A stretch of DNA of 64,000 nt from Arthrobacter globiformis NBRC 12137 (GTDB lineage Bacteria; Actinomycetota; Actinomycetes; Actinomycetales; Micrococcaceae). The DNA lies in assembly GCF_000238915.1 (NCBI RefSeq), contig NZ_BAEG01000080.1, forward strand, positions 1 through 64,000. Direction: 5' to 3'. Under the pieces are notes generated by a model. It ran no database searches and was not told the DNA's origin. It saw only the letters and a program-made list of their open reading frames with translations. Below are positions 1 to 10,688 of the stretch, piece after piece. The translations under genes were made by a program, and so were the position numbers. The first letter of the stretch is position 1. Every line of letters begins with the position of its first letter.

Positions 1-165
1 ACGGCTCTTGTGTCGCCGGGTGATTTCAATGGTGATGGGAAGTCGGATGTGTTGGCTCGGGACAGCGGTGGTTCGCTGTGGCTTTATCCGGGTAATGGCC
101 ATGGTGGTTGGCTTGCGCGGGTGAAGGTCGGTTCAGGCTGGAACGGATTCACGGCTCTGGTCTAA
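1..165 (+). CDS. VCBS/FG-GAP repeat protein, C-terminal end (partial)
   Basis: Only the last 54 codons are in the window; the frame is open from base 1 to a TAA at 163. The peptide contains GDFNGDGKSDVLARDSGGSL, a typical FG-GAP/VCBS calcium-binding blade sequence (DxNxDGxxD), then a WLYPGNG-type strand and an SGWNGF ending. Such blades form beta-propellers in secreted or surface actinobacterial proteins. The same blade style occurs in the complete secreted protein at 3068-4543, so the two may be paralogues. The N-terminus and any catalytic domain lie outside the window. Confidence 0.75.
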   Translation, partial: TALVSPGDFNGDGKSDVLARDSGGSLWLYPGNGHGGWLARVKVGSGWNGFTALV

Positions 166-578
166 GTGGGGCAGCCAGGCTAAGCCGACCTTGCAAGTCT
201 GACGGGGCTCCGCCTTGGAGCGGCGACACTCTTCGATCGACGGCTACCGCAAGGCTGCGGCCGGCTCGTGAAGTCAGGGTGGGTCCTGGCGGACGGCCGA
301 GACCGCCATCGTGGGTCCCGGGCGACAGCAAGGCGGACCCTGCGCGCGCTGGCCCTACCGCAGTGGCCCGGGCGGTTCTCCACCCGGGCCGGCTCCTGCA
401 GCGGATCGAACTAGCCCCACTGGCAGCGCGAACGAACAGTTGGGGCCCTCAGTGTTTGCCGAAAAGCTCGCCGGCCCACGGAAATGAAAAGGGAGTAGAT
501 TAGCACTGGCAGATGCCCATTCTGCCGAACATTCAGATTGTCTATTTCAGAATGTGGAAGTTGGGAAGTGAGGATTCG
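166..578. other. Intergenic gap
   Basis: No convincing gene. Open frames here are short, Arg/Pro-rich and lack family features. Bases 426-450 resemble the repeat at 48333-48483. The last part holds the likely ribosome-binding region of the NCS1 gene. Confidence 0.5.
426..450. repeat. Diverged copy of the GCGCGAAC intergenic repeat
   Basis: The segment begins GCGCGAACGAACAGTTGGGG and ends with CCCTC. It resembles the tandem unit at 48333-48456 (GCGCGAACGGACACTTG followed by AGGCCC) and a single copy near 49570. It is seen by eye only. Confidence 0.4.
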
Positions 579-2066
579 GTGTCTCACACAATTCCCCCCG
601 GTGCCAGTGCCCGGCTGTACAACGAAGACCTCGCGCCGGCCGAGAACCGCACGTGGGGCTTCTATTCGCTCTTTGCGATGTGGATGTCCGACATCCATTC
701 GCTCGGCGGATACACCTTCGCGGCCGGCCTTTTCGCCTTGGGCCTCGGGGCCTGGCAGGTTTTCCTCGCCCTGGTAGTGGGGATCATTCTGGTCTTTTTC
801 CTGATGAATTTCTCCGGCTACGCAGGCCAGAAGACCGGCGTCCCCTACCCGGTCCTCGCGCGGGTCTCGTTCGGAACGTTCGGAGCCAACCTGCCGGCCC
901 TGATCCGCGCGCTCGTGGCCATCGCCTGGTACGGCATCCAGACCTGGCTCGCCTCCCGCGCCGTCATCATCATCGCCCTGAAGATCTGGCCCGAACTGAA
1001 GGGGCTGACGGAAAACAACTTCCTCGGTGAATCCACCCTCGGCTGGCTAGCCTTCCTGCTGATGTGGGCGCTTCAGCTTCTGCTGCTCCGCAACGGCATG
1101 GAGACGATCAGGAGATTCCAGGACTGGGCCGGCCCGGCCGTCTGGGCAGTGATGGGCCTTCTGGTCATCTACATCCTGATCAACGCGGGCTGGAACGTGT
1201 CCCTGGACCTGCCGGGAGGAGTTGCGCAATGGGGCAGCGTGCATGCCTTCTTTGCCGCCGTCGCGCTGACCGTGACCTACTTCTCCACCCTGATGCTTAA
1301 CTTCTGCGACTTCTCCCGCTTCGCCCCATCCCGCAGGGCGGTGCGCACGGCGAATCTGTGGGGGCTGCCGGTGAACTTCATTGCCTTCTCCGTGGTCTCC
1401 GTCGTGGTCACAGCCGGAACATTCAAGGTTTACGGCGAGCACATCTACGACCCCGTGGAGATTGTGGGGCGGATCGACAGCATCTGGGCCCTTCTGCTCG
1501 GCGCTGTGACCTTCGCCGTCGCGACGCTGGGAATCAACGTCGTCGCAAACTTCGTCTCACCGGCCTACGACCTGGCGAACGTCTGGCCCTCGAGGATCGA
1601 CTTCAGGCGCGGCGGCCTGATCGCCGCAATGATCGCCCTGGTGATTACACCCTGGAACCTGTTCAACAGTCCGGTAGTGATCAACCTCTTCCTCGGCGGG
1701 CTCGGTGCGCTGCTCGGTCCACTGTTCGGAATCATCATGGTGGACTACTACGTGCTCCGCAGGCAGCATGTGCTGGTGCCGGACCTCTTTATTGAGCAGG
1801 GCTATTACACGTACACGGGCGGCTGGAACCGCAAAGCCGACATCTCGTTCGTCGTCTCGGCCGCGCCTGCAGTGGTGGTGGCGCTCGTCCCGCTCTTTGC
1901 CGCTCTCTCGGCCTTCTCGTGGTTCATCGGAGCCATCCTCGCGGCCGCGGTGCACTACGTTATCTCGCGCAATGACACGACCCTCGCCGCGTCAGTCAGG
2001 GCAGCTACCGAGGCGGAAGCCGAACCGGATGCCTCGCTACAGGTTCGGCCGGGGCGGAAGCCCTGA
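579..2066 (+). CDS. NCS1 family nucleobase/cation symporter
   Basis: Integral membrane transporter of the NCS1 family (Cytosine/purines/uracil/thiamine/allantoin permeases), which import nucleobases, allantoin, hydantoins or thiamine with Na+ or H+. The protein has about 12 hydrophobic segments. Family features include the N-terminal NEDLAP and WGFYSLFAMWMSDIHSLGGY segments, a YPVLARVSFG stretch and an IAWYGIQTWLASRA segment. I chose the GTG at 579 because a purine-rich GGGAAGTGAGG lies about 8 bases upstream and the conserved sequence begins there; an in-frame ATG at 513 would add 22 poorly conserved residues. The gene is alone on its strand and converges with the lipoprotein gene. The substrate cannot be deduced. 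A second NCS1 gene is at 45777. Confidence 0.85.
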   Translation: MSHTIPPGASARLYNEDLAPAENRTWGFYSLFAMWMSDIHSLGGYTFAAGLFALGLGAWQVFLALVVGIILVFFLMNFSGYAGQKTGVPYPVLARVSFGTFGANLPALIRALVAIAWYGIQTWLASRAVIIIALKIWPELKGLTENNFLGESTLGWLAFLLMWALQLLLLRNGMETIRRFQDWAGPAVWAVMGLLVIYILINAGWNVSLDLPGGVAQWGSVHAFFAAVALTVTYFSTLMLNFCDFSRFAPSRRAVRTANLWGLPVNFIAFSVVSVVVTAGTFKVYGEHIYDPVEIVGRIDSIWALLLGAVTFAVATLGINVVANFVSPAYDLANVWPSRIDFRRGGLIAAMIALVITPWNLFNSPVVINLFLGGLGALLGPLFGIIMVDYYVLRRQHVLVPDLFIEQGYYTYTGGWNRKADISFVVSAAPAVVVALVPLFAALSAFSWFIGAILAAAVHYVISRNDTTLAASVRAATEAEAEPDASLQVRPGRKP

Positions 2067-2136
2067 CTCGTCCCGCGCCCAGGAGGGCCGGCAGGCGTCC
2101 GCTCTCGGCTCGGTGGTCTGGCCGCCGATCCCGGTG

Positions 2137-2814
2137 TCAATCAAGACAGCGGAATTCACCCATCGTGCCAGCGTCCGTGCCGGTTCCGGCACCGGTGTTA
2201 GGCAGCGCAGGATCGCTCACCGACACTGATCCCTCCAGAGCGTCAACCAAGGTGTCAGCCGCCCCGCAAGCAGAGCCGACAATTTGTTCCGCGGACCCCT
2301 GTTGTTCCGCGGACCCCTGGCGAACGGGCGCAGGCGCCGTCTTGGGAGCAGGCACCGGTACGACCCGTTTCGGGGTGCCTGCTGCCGGCCGTGTCTTTGC
2401 TGCGGCTCCAGCGGCCTTCGTCTTGGCTGCGGCTTTTTTCTTGGCCGCAGCCTTTTTCTCAGCTGCGGCGGCTGCTGCTTTTTCCACTGCTGCCGCGTTG
2501 GCCGCCGAAGCCTTTGCAGCTGCCGCGGCTTTTTCGGCTGACTTTGCTTTGGCCGCTGCGGCCGGCTTGGTTTTTGCAGCTGGGTCAGCTTTGGCTGCTG
2601 CGGCCGGCTTGGTCTTTGCTTTCCTGGCGGCCTCGGCCGCGTTCCACTGGGATATCCCGATTTCCGGCCGGCTGGTGGAGCCATCCCCGGCGCCGGAGCC
2701 TGTTAGGCGTGCGGGTTGTGAGGACGCGACTGGGGCGGGGGACCCCGCCGCGCATGCCGAGGAGGCAAGCAGTACCGAGAGCGTGACGGCGGACAGCAGA
2801 TATTTCCTGCGCAT
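2137..2814 (-). CDS. Ala/Lys-rich lipoprotein of unknown function
   Basis: Predicted exported lipoprotein of 225 aa. From the ATG at 2814 it begins MRRKYLLSAVTLSVLLASSAC, a short basic n-region, hydrophobic core and lipobox-like SSAC. An AGAGGA ribosome-binding site sits about 10 bases upstream; an upstream in-frame start at 2865 would bury the signal peptide. Residues of about 50-150 are low-complexity Ala/Lys with many AAAKAK-type repeats, followed by a Pro/Val-rich stretch and a less repetitive C-terminus with two Cys. The basic region could bind cell-wall polymers or DNA, but this is a guess. No enzyme family is recognised. The opposite frame is also open because of the GC-rich repeats, but it has no signal or domain. 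Confidence 0.65.
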   Translation of the reverse strand: MRRKYLLSAVTLSVLLASSACAAGSPAPVASSQPARLTGSGAGDGSTSRPEIGISQWNAAEAARKAKTKPAAAAKADPAAKTKPAAAAKAKSAEKAAAAAKASAANAAAVEKAAAAAAEKKAAAKKKAAAKTKAAGAAAKTRPAAGTPKRVVPVPAPKTAPAPVRQGSAEQQGSAEQIVGSACGAADTLVDALEGSVSVSDPALPNTGAGTGTDAGTMGEFRCLD

Positions 2815-3029
2815 GAGAACTAAATCCTCTTCGGGGTGCGGAACGGGCAGGTCGATGCGAACCAAGTCCTGCCCAAACTGGTCACCGGCGTGAGGCGGGG
2901 AAAGGACACCGCCCTTTGGCTCCTACCACGCGAAACGGAATTCGGGATGTTCCGACGGAGGAGTGGGCCAACCGGTGACTAAAACGTTACATTGGCGGGC
3001 ATGGACAGGCCAACTTATGGAGCGCCCCC

Positions 3030-3059
3030 GGGGCCCTGGAGGAGAGTCTCCAGGGCCCC
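3030..3059 (-). terminator. Hairpin terminator after the VCBS protein gene
   Basis: Perfect 11-bp inverted repeat GGGGCCCTGGA (3030-3040) and TCCAGGGCCCC (3049-3059) with an 8-base loop, starting 8 bases past the stop of the 3068-4543 gene. There is no strong U tract, as is common in actinobacteria. Confidence 0.75.
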
Positions 3060-3067
3060 TGGCAGTT

Positions 3068-4543
3068 CTACCGCAGGATGTTGTAGGTGCTCCAGCCGGC
3101 GCCGACAATGGTCCGCGCTCCCCAGGCGCCCCTGCTGAAGGGGTAGTGCGCGAGGCGGCCGTCCGTGAGCCGGGTCATGAGCCCTGAACTTCCGGTGGTG
3201 AATCCGGCCACGTCGGTGATGCTGTTGATGCTGTTCCACCCGCTGCCCACCGCGCTCCTGGATTCCGCGACGAAGCCGCCGTTTCCGTTGGAGCGGAAGA
3301 GCACGAGCCGGCCGTCGCTGCGTTTGGCCAGGAGGTCCTGCGACCCGTCCTGGTCGAAGTCAGTCATGGTGAGGTACAGGCCTCCCCAGCCGGTCCCAAT
3401 CTTGATGCGGGGGGCCAGCGATGTTCCGGCGCTGTTGCCGTAGTACCAGAGTGTCCCGGCGGCGTCGTAGGCAAGGATGCCAGGGTACTGGTCGGTATTG
3501 CGCCAGCGGCCGACGGTGACGTGGTAGCTGCCCCAGCCAGTGCCGATAGCCCGGGCCGCTGCGAATCCGCCGGTGGGTCGTCCGGGGTAGACGCTTAGCC
3601 GGCCGTCCTTCCACTGGGCGATGACATCGAACGTGCCGTCGCTGTTCCAGTCCGCCACGAACCCCTTGGCCAGCCCGGACCAGCCGACGCCGATCTTCTG
3701 CCGGGTCTGCAGCGTGCCTTGGCCGCTGGCCGGGTAGTTCCACAGCGTGCCGTCAGGACCCACCGCCACGACGTCCGCGGCGCTGCGGATGGATGCGGTG
3801 GAGACGGCGCGAGGGGCGGCGTTGATGACGACGTCGTCAATGTAACTGTCGCCCATCTGGCGGTTGTGCTCGGCACCGAGCTGGACCCTGTCCAACGTGG
3901 TGGCGGCGGTGGCTATCTGGTTGCTGGAGTACACCAGTGTGCCGTCAAAGCGCACCTCCACGGTTGACGCAGCGCCATTCGCCGTCGTCCGCATGGCCAC
4001 GTGGTGCCACTCGCTGAGCGTGATGCTTGAGCTGATCAGGCGCGTAAAGACAGAGGTCCCGTCAGGTGCGGTGGTGCGGAGCCACAGCTCTCCGTTGTCG
4101 TTGTATCGGTAGACATCGGCCACCCGGATGTCGCCGGAGAAGAACCGGAGGTACGGGACATCGTTGCCCAGTACGCCGGCCTGGGTGATGTTGAACCACC
4201 CGTCGGCATAGGCCGTCGCCGTACCCGCCGGCAGAGGCGTGGAGAGGTTGGCGAGCGAGCCCTCGTCGGCGGTGACGTGCAAGTGCACCGCACAGGTCCC
4301 CGAGTGGGCCTGGTCCGAGGAGATTTCCGCGGTTCCGGTGCCTCCAAGGGAGGATGTGAACCCGTCCAGGTTCCCGGATTCGAAATTATTGGCCATCACC
4401 GCTGTTCCCGGATAACTGCTGGCCGGGGCGGGGGTTCCTGGCTGGCATGTCGCCGCCTGGGCCGGGACGGCCCCCACCGCCAACGCACATATCAGTGATG
4501 CCGAGGTACCGCCCACAACCCCAAACTGTAAGAACTTTTTCAT
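3068..4543 (-). CDS. Secreted protein with LamG-like domain and VCBS/FG-GAP repeats
   Basis: Predicted secreted protein of 491 aa. The N-terminus starts MKKFLQFGVVGG and ends its signal peptide near VPAQA-A (about residue 31). Residues of about 45-235 look like a concanavalin/LamG-type beta-sandwich (MANNFESGNLDGF, LSEWHHVAMRTT, VEVRFDGTLVYSS, SYIDDVVINA). Residues of about 245-490 are propeller blades with WNSDGTFDVIAQWKDGRLSV and DFDQDGSQDLLAKRSDGRLV, the DxDxDGxxD calcium motif. LamG plus FG-GAP architecture suggests carbohydrate or surface binding, with no catalytic residues recognised. A purine-rich ribosome-binding site lies just upstream of the ATG. The gene is monocistronic, with a hairpin terminator, and divergent from the rhodanese gene. 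Confidence 0.8.
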   Translation of the reverse strand: MKKFLQFGVVGGTSASLICALAVGAVPAQAATCQPGTPAPASSYPGTAVMANNFESGNLDGFTSSLGGTGTAEISSDQAHSGTCAVHLHVTADEGSLANLSTPLPAGTATAYADGWFNITQAGVLGNDVPYLRFFSGDIRVADVYRYNDNGELWLRTTAPDGTSVFTRLISSSITLSEWHHVAMRTTANGAASTVEVRFDGTLVYSSNQIATAATTLDRVQLGAEHNRQMGDSYIDDVVINAAPRAVSTASIRSAADVVAVGPDGTLWNYPASGQGTLQTRQKIGVGWSGLAKGFVADWNSDGTFDVIAQWKDGRLSVYPGRPTGGFAAARAIGTGWGSYHVTVGRWRNTDQYPGILAYDAAGTLWYYGNSAGTSLAPRIKIGTGWGGLYLTMTDFDQDGSQDLLAKRSDGRLVLFRSNGNGGFVAESRSAVGSGWNSINSITDVAGFTTGSSGLMTRLTDGRLAHYPFSRGAWGARTIVGAGWSTYNILR

Positions 4544-4795
4544 TTTTCCGCGCTCCGATGTGACTGAACTCGTGGTTCAGGCTGATAGAGCTGTTCGGCG
4601 ACAGTGGCCACATCTCGACGACCAGTACACGGCAAACTACCCGGCGGGCGGGAGGCCGGACAACAGTGGCAGGTACTCGACTTTGTTGCCCTCTTCCTCC
4701 AAGTAGTTGGACGGGGTACTCGGATTCGGGCACCGGGCTGTCCATATGCTGAAACTGCTGTCTCGAAATACAAGATAGAGACCTAGGCTGGGCCC

Positions 4796-5620
4796 ATGGA
4801 AGAGAACCGCCTGATTCCGCCGTTCGTCGATCTCGCATGGTGTGCCGGGCAGCGGCGGCGGATTGTGCTGGCGGATACGCGCTGGTATCTCGACGGCGCC
4901 TCCGGCCGGGACGCCTATGACCGGGGCCATCTTCCCGGTGCCGTGTTCGTGGACCTCGACCGCTGGCTGTCCGGGCCGGCGTCGCAGGAGGCGGGACGGA
5001 ACCCGCTGCCCGATCCTGCAGTGTTCGCCGAGGGCATGCGGGAGTGCGGCATCGGGGACTCGGATGTGGTGGTGGCCTACGACGACGCCGGCGGAGTCAT
5101 CGCTGCCCGCCTGGTGTGGATGCTCAGGGCCACCGGCCGCCACGCAGCCGTTCTGGACGGAGGCATCGGATCGTTTGACGGTCCGCTGGAAACGGAAGCC
5201 GTGGCCCCGGCCCCCTCCACCTTCACGAAGCGGCCCTGGCCGGAGCACCTGCTGGCGGACATCACTGACGCCACCAGCCCCGAGTTTCAGGTGGTCGACG
5301 CCCGCAACCGCGACCGGTACCGTGGCCAGCACGATCCGGTGGACCCGCGGCCGGGCCACATCCCCGGAGCAAAGAACGTGCCATGCCGCAGGAACCTTGA
5401 CCCGGCTGGCCAGCTGCTGTCCGAGGCGCAGCTGCTGGGGAACTTCCAGCGCGCGGGCGTCGAATCTGCGCACCGGACGGTAAGCTACTGCGGTTCCGGT
5501 GTGACGGCCTGCCACAACCTGCTGGTGCTGGAGCATCTGGGACTGGGCCGCGGCAGGCTTTTCGTGGGCGGCTGGTCACAGTACTCGCACGCCGTCGACC
5601 TGCCGGTGGCGACCGCCTGA
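4796..5620 (+). CDS. Sulfurtransferase (tandem rhodanese domains)
   Basis: Thiosulfate or 3-mercaptopyruvate sulfurtransferase-like protein of 274 aa, usual length for the two-domain rhodanese family. The inactive N-terminal domain covers about residues 8-130 (VLADTRWYLDGASGRDAY, DRGHLPGAVFVDLD) and the catalytic C-terminal domain about 150-274 (VVDARNRDRYRG, RPGHIPGAKNVP). The active-site loop is CGSGVTA with Cys232. CGSGVTA is typical of the SseA/mercaptopyruvate type, whereas thiosulfate enzymes usually have CRxGxT. The enzyme forms a cysteine persulfide during sulfur transfer in the cytoplasm. It is a single gene. Confidence 0.9.
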   Translation: MEENRLIPPFVDLAWCAGQRRRIVLADTRWYLDGASGRDAYDRGHLPGAVFVDLDRWLSGPASQEAGRNPLPDPAVFAEGMRECGIGDSDVVVAYDDAGGVIAARLVWMLRATGRHAAVLDGGIGSFDGPLETEAVAPAPSTFTKRPWPEHLLADITDATSPEFQVVDARNRDRYRGQHDPVDPRPGHIPGAKNVPCRRNLDPAGQLLSEAQLLGNFQRAGVESAHRTVSYCGSGVTACHNLLVLEHLGLGRGRLFVGGWSQYSHAVDLPVATA

Positions 5621-5735
5621 CGTTTGCCTTCACAGGCTCCGCACAGCACCGGGACAGAGGGACCAAAGCCCCGGTGGACAGGATTAGGAGGAAAGCTCCG
5701 GGAACCGTCGGAGCGTACCGCCTGAGGAGCCACCC

Positions 5736-7067
5736 ATGTACACGGAGACCAGCCACGCCCCTGTCCCGCACACCGATGTTCCGCAGGGGACTGGCCCCGT
5801 GCCGACCGTTCCGCCGGCGGCCGTCCCGCCGGCTTTCGGCGGTGTGCCCCCGGTCCCGCCGGCCCGGCCGCGGGACAGGAAGCGGGACAGGAAGCGGGTA
5901 GGCCCGGCCGTCTTCGTCACATGCCTCGTGGCAGCGGGATTACTGGGCGGCGGGGCGGCCACCGGGGCTGCGGCCCTGTGGACTGACGCGCCCGCGCAGA
6001 GCACCACCACGGCCCAGGCCGCGATCAGCCCGGTCATCGTCAACAACACGGAGAGCGTCAACGCCGTTACGGCCGCCGCGCAGAAGGCCTCGCCCAGTGT
6101 GGTGACCATCAGTGTCAGCTCCGGGAGTTCCGGCGGCACCGGTTCCGGCATCATCCTGGATACCGAGGGCCACATCCTGACCAACACCCACGTGGTCACG
6201 CTGGACGGGGCAGCCGAGGATGCCGCCGTCGAGGTCCGCACCATCGACGGGCAGGTCTACAAGGCCACCATTGTGGGCACCGACCCGCTCTCAGACCTGG
6301 CCGTCATCAAGATCGACGCCGAGGGACTGACTCCGGCTACCCTCGGTGACTCCGGCGCGGTCAACGTGGGGGACAAAGCCATCGCGATCGGCGCGCCTTT
6401 GGGACTGAGCGGCACCGTCACCGACGGCATCGTCTCCGCCGTGAACCGCACCATCGAGACCGAGTCCTCAGCCACGTCCGACGGATCCTCGGAGGAGGGC
6501 TCTTCGCAGAATCCGTTCCGATCCCAGTCCGGTGTTGCGGCCTCCGCCCAGGACTCCATCAGCATCAACGTCATCCAGACGGACGCGGCCATCAACCCCG
6601 GCAACTCCGGCGGCGCGCTGGTCAACGCCCAGGGTGAGATCATCGGCGTCAACGTGGCCATCGCGTCCGCGGGATCGTCGTCGTCCTCGTCGACACAGAG
6701 CGGCAACATCGGCGTCGGCTTCTCCATCCCGATCAACCAGGCGAAGCGGGTGGCGGAGGAGATCATCTCCACGGGCACGGCGACCCATGGCCAGCTGGGA
6801 CTGTCCGTTCAGGACAAAACGTCAGGGTCGTCGTCGGACTTCACGGCCGGCGCGGAAGTGGCCTCGGTGACCTCCGGATCCGCCGCGGACAAGGCCGGGC
6901 TGAAGGCCGGCGACGTGGTCACCGGCCTGGCCGGCCGGACCGTGACCGACGCCTCCGAACTGACGGCCGCCGCGCGCGAGCAGGCCGCCGGAGCCACCGT
7001 GAAGATCACCTTCCAGCGCGACGGCGAGGAACAGACCGCAGACATCACCCTGGGCGCTGCCTCCTAA
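5736..7067 (+). CDS. Membrane-anchored HtrA/DegP-type serine protease with PDZ domain
   Basis: S1C-family trypsin-like protease of 443 aa for envelope protein quality control. Order: Pro-rich cytoplasmic N-terminus (1-45), a basic RDRKRDRKR stretch, one transmembrane segment (about 57-82), protease domain (about 105-330), and C-terminal PDZ domain (about 345-440; VASVTSGSAADKAGLKAGD). The catalytic triad is visible: His152 in LTNTHVV, Asp187 in PLSDLAVIK, Ser291 in NPGNSGGAL. A Ser-rich loop (about 243-262) lies before the active-site serine. It converges with the flavin monooxygenase gene, only 6 bases apart. No regulator is adjacent. Confidence 0.92.
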   Translation: MYTETSHAPVPHTDVPQGTGPVPTVPPAAVPPAFGGVPPVPPARPRDRKRDRKRVGPAVFVTCLVAAGLLGGGAATGAAALWTDAPAQSTTTAQAAISPVIVNNTESVNAVTAAAQKASPSVVTISVSSGSSGGTGSGIILDTEGHILTNTHVVTLDGAAEDAAVEVRTIDGQVYKATIVGTDPLSDLAVIKIDAEGLTPATLGDSGAVNVGDKAIAIGAPLGLSGTVTDGIVSAVNRTIETESSATSDGSSEEGSSQNPFRSQSGVAASAQDSISINVIQTDAAINPGNSGGALVNAQGEIIGVNVAIASAGSSSSSSTQSGNIGVGFSIPINQAKRVAEEIISTGTATHGQLGLSVQDKTSGSSSDFTAGAEVASVTSGSAADKAGLKAGDVVTGLAGRTVTDASELTAAAREQAAGATVKITFQRDGEEQTADITLGAAS

Positions 7068-7073
7068 GCGGAA

Positions 7074-8711
<1,638 letters not shown>

Positions 8712-8759
8712 CTACCATCTCATATTGACTTTCGATAGAAAAGCCAAGAGTATGTAGCC

Positions 8760-9257
8760 ATGTCTATCGTTAGTCGATTGGTCCTCCCGCTCAGGGTCCT
8801 GCTGGTCATGGTGTTCCTCGGGCTGCTGGTGGCCCAGGTCATGTCGTTTCCGGGCGAGTTTCTCTTCACCACCGAGGAGGGGCCGGGGATGGATCCCTGG
8901 CGGTGGCCGATGCTGCTGTTCTGGGAACTGGAAGCCCTGTGCCTCCAGGTTGTGATCGTGTGCATCTGGCGGCTCCTGACCCTGGTCCAGAGTGACCGGA
9001 TCTTCACCGCGGCCTCGCTGCGGTGGGTGGACGTGATCATGTGGGCGTTCGTCGGGGCGTGGCTGCTGCTGGCGGCCATGGCCGCTTCCCTCGTCGCGTA
9101 CATCTATTTCACCCCCGAACTGCGTGATCCCGGAATGCCTGCGGTGCTGATCGGCGTCACGCTGATCGGTGCGGTGCTGGTTCTGCTGATCGTGGTGATG
9201 CGGGATCTGCTGCGGCAGGCGACGTCACTGCGGACGGACATGGAAGGGGTGATCTGA
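8760..9257 (+). CDS. DUF2975 family membrane protein
   Basis: Small integral membrane protein of 165 aa with four predicted transmembrane segments (about 8-27, 50-72, 85-110, 125-148), matching the DUF2975 layout. Its role is unknown. It is followed with a 1-base overlap (the shared A of TGATG) by a small HTH gene, the usual arrangement for DUF2975 with a YozG-type Cro/CI regulator. A TTGACT hexamer at 8725-8730 may be a -35 element, but no well-spaced -10 was found. Confidence 0.85.
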   Translation: MSIVSRLVLPLRVLLVMVFLGLLVAQVMSFPGEFLFTTEEGPGMDPWRWPMLLFWELEALCLQVVIVCIWRLLTLVQSDRIFTAASLRWVDVIMWAFVGAWLLLAAMAASLVAYIYFTPELRDPGMPAVLIGVTLIGAVLVLLIVVMRDLLRQATSLRTDMEGVI

Positions 9258-9493
9258 TGGCAATTGTGGTGCGCATCGACGTCGAGCTGGCCAAGCGCAA
9301 GATGAGCGTGGGGGAGTTCGCCGAGCGCGTCGGGATCACCCCGGCCAACGTGGCGGTGCTGAAGAACGGCCGGGCCAAGGCGGTCCGCTTCAGCACCCTG
9401 GACGCGATGTGCCGGGTCCTGGGCTGCCAGGCGGGTGACCTGCTCGAGTGGGTCGACGACGATCCCGCGGCGGAGCCGGCGGAAAAGCCGTGA
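9257..9493 (+). CDS. Cro/CI-type helix-turn-helix regulator (YozG-like)
   Basis: Small DNA-binding protein of 78 aa. Residues of about 10-65 form a Cro/CI HTH (KMSVGEFAERVGITPANVAV, then LKNGRAKAVRF and LDAMCRVLGCQAGDLLEW), typical of the compact YozG-like family. The start overlaps the stop of the DUF2975 gene, so the two are translationally coupled. It probably regulates its own operon in response to the membrane partner, as inferred for such pairs. Confidence 0.88.
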   Translation: MAIVVRIDVELAKRKMSVGEFAERVGITPANVAVLKNGRAKAVRFSTLDAMCRVLGCQAGDLLEWVDDDPAAEPAEKP

Positions 9494-9509
9494 GGTGGCA
9501 GGTCTTGGG

Positions 9510-10186
9510 CTAACCGATCTCAAGGATCAAAGGCATGTGGTCGCTGTGCGGCAGCCAGACATCCGGCTCACCGACCGCCACCTTGGCGTCGACCCTAGAA
9601 GAAAGAAACGCATAGTCGATGTGGTGCCCGGATTGCGGGTTCCGTTGGTGGAAGTACGTTTTGACTTGTTCGTTGCCATGAGCGATCCGCTCCTGGCGGT
9701 GAAAGACGCTGTCCAGGCCCAGCCCGCGCAGCTTGTCGACAAGCATTGAATGGTTCCTGCCCGGATGATGGTGGTCCCAGACGGTGTTGCTGTTGAAGTC
9801 ACCGATGATCAGACCGCGGTCAGAGCCGAGGAACCCTGCGTGTCTGCCGACGATTTCGTGGCTTATCCGGACGTACCGAAGGTCCGTCGTCAGCTGGTGC
9901 GCCCAGAGGGCAACGACGTCCAATCCATCGATGCTGAAAGGGATATGCCAGGGCAGTGCGGGGTCGCTTGGCTCGGTCACTCTATAGCTGGCAGGGCGGA
10001 ATCCGATTACCCCAAGGCCCTTGCGGGGGTTGGAGCCCACCCATGCCGCGAAGGGATATTCCCCGCCTTCAATGTCCTTTTTGAGACTTCCTGGATAACG
10101 GCGACGTCCGGTAGCAGGGCATCAAGCAGGTGGCGCTTCTTATAGAAGGCCATCGAACAGTTCAGGTGACGATCCGCATTCAGCAT
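9510..10186 (-). pseudogene. Frameshifted endonuclease/exonuclease/phosphatase family gene
   Basis: Two reading frames together give one EEP-fold protein. The N-terminal piece from the ATG at 10186 contains RHLNCSMAFYKKRHLLDALL and PDVAVIQEVSK (catalytic Asn and Glu motifs). The C-terminal piece in another frame reads EYPFAAWVGSNPRKGLGVIG, later IIGDFNSN and SDHMPLILEIG (catalytic GDFN and SDH). The frames join if one A is added to the run of five A on the coding strand (10078-10082), giving VSKKDIEGGEYPF. Apart from this site the gene looks intact. It is either a recent pseudogene or a homopolymer sequencing error. Family members act as Mg2+-dependent phosphoesterases or nucleases. Confidence 0.75.
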
Positions 10187-10268
10187 CCCTTGCTTGTCGT
10201 AGAGCTTTCGGCATCCTATCGCCAGTACGCCTGGGGTACGACATGAGGGCAAGCGGTGCGACTTTCGG

Positions 10269-10688
10269 CTAAACGCCGCGGGGCACTGTGTCCGGGTGCA
10301 CCTTGTCGCCGAAGCCATGAACCATCCACCGGCCATGGTCCGGCCGCCACACGAGCGTGATCAGCAGCGGATCGTCCAGCAGTGTGGCCGGAGTGATGAA
10401 CGTGTGCTCCTTGGCTTCCCGGATGACACGCATGTAGCAGACATCGAGGTCCCCCTCGGCGTAGACGGCTTCCTGGAGCATGCCGGGGTCCTCGATGGAG
10501 TCCAGCAGCGCGGCGGCGATTTCGAAGGATCCCCACGTGGGGCGGGACTCCGGGGTGACGATCAGATGCAGGTCGTCGAGGTTCTTTGCCCTGTCATGGA
10601 GCGCCCTGAAGAACCAGTACCCGATTCGGCGCGGATCGTTCGCGATTTCCTGCGATTCCTCCGCGTAAAGGTCGAAGTCTTCAGTCAT
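10269..10688 (-). CDS. Hypothetical protein
   Basis: Unrecognised soluble acidic protein of 139 aa. It begins MTEDFDLYAEESQEIANDPR and ends with VWRPDHGRWMVHGFGDKVHP. The composition is that of a folded cytoplasmic protein, with no signal peptide or membrane segment. The alternation of short strands with an ending of the RWMVHGFG type is reminiscent of small alpha+beta proteins, but no family can be named. It lies upstream of the broken EEP gene on the same strand, 82 bases away, and downstream of the daptide operon, so it could receive read-through. Confidence 0.6.
   Translation of the reverse strand: MTEDFDLYAEESQEIANDPRRIGYWFFRALHDRAKNLDDLHLIVTPESRPTWGSFEIAAALLDSIEDPGMLQEAVYAEGDLDVCYMRVIREAKEHTFITPATLLDDPLLITLVWRPDHGRWMVHGFGDKVHPDTVPRGV

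Noticed and set aside
2165..2893. A plus-strand Ala-rich protein opposite the lipoprotein.
   Set aside because: The minus-strand reading has a signal peptide, lipobox and ribosome-binding site; the plus reading is only the complement of Ala/Lys repeats.
8725..8756. Sigma-70 promoter with TTGACT and TATGTA before the DUF2975 gene.
   Set aside because: The spacing of 20 bases is poor, so no promoter is annotated.
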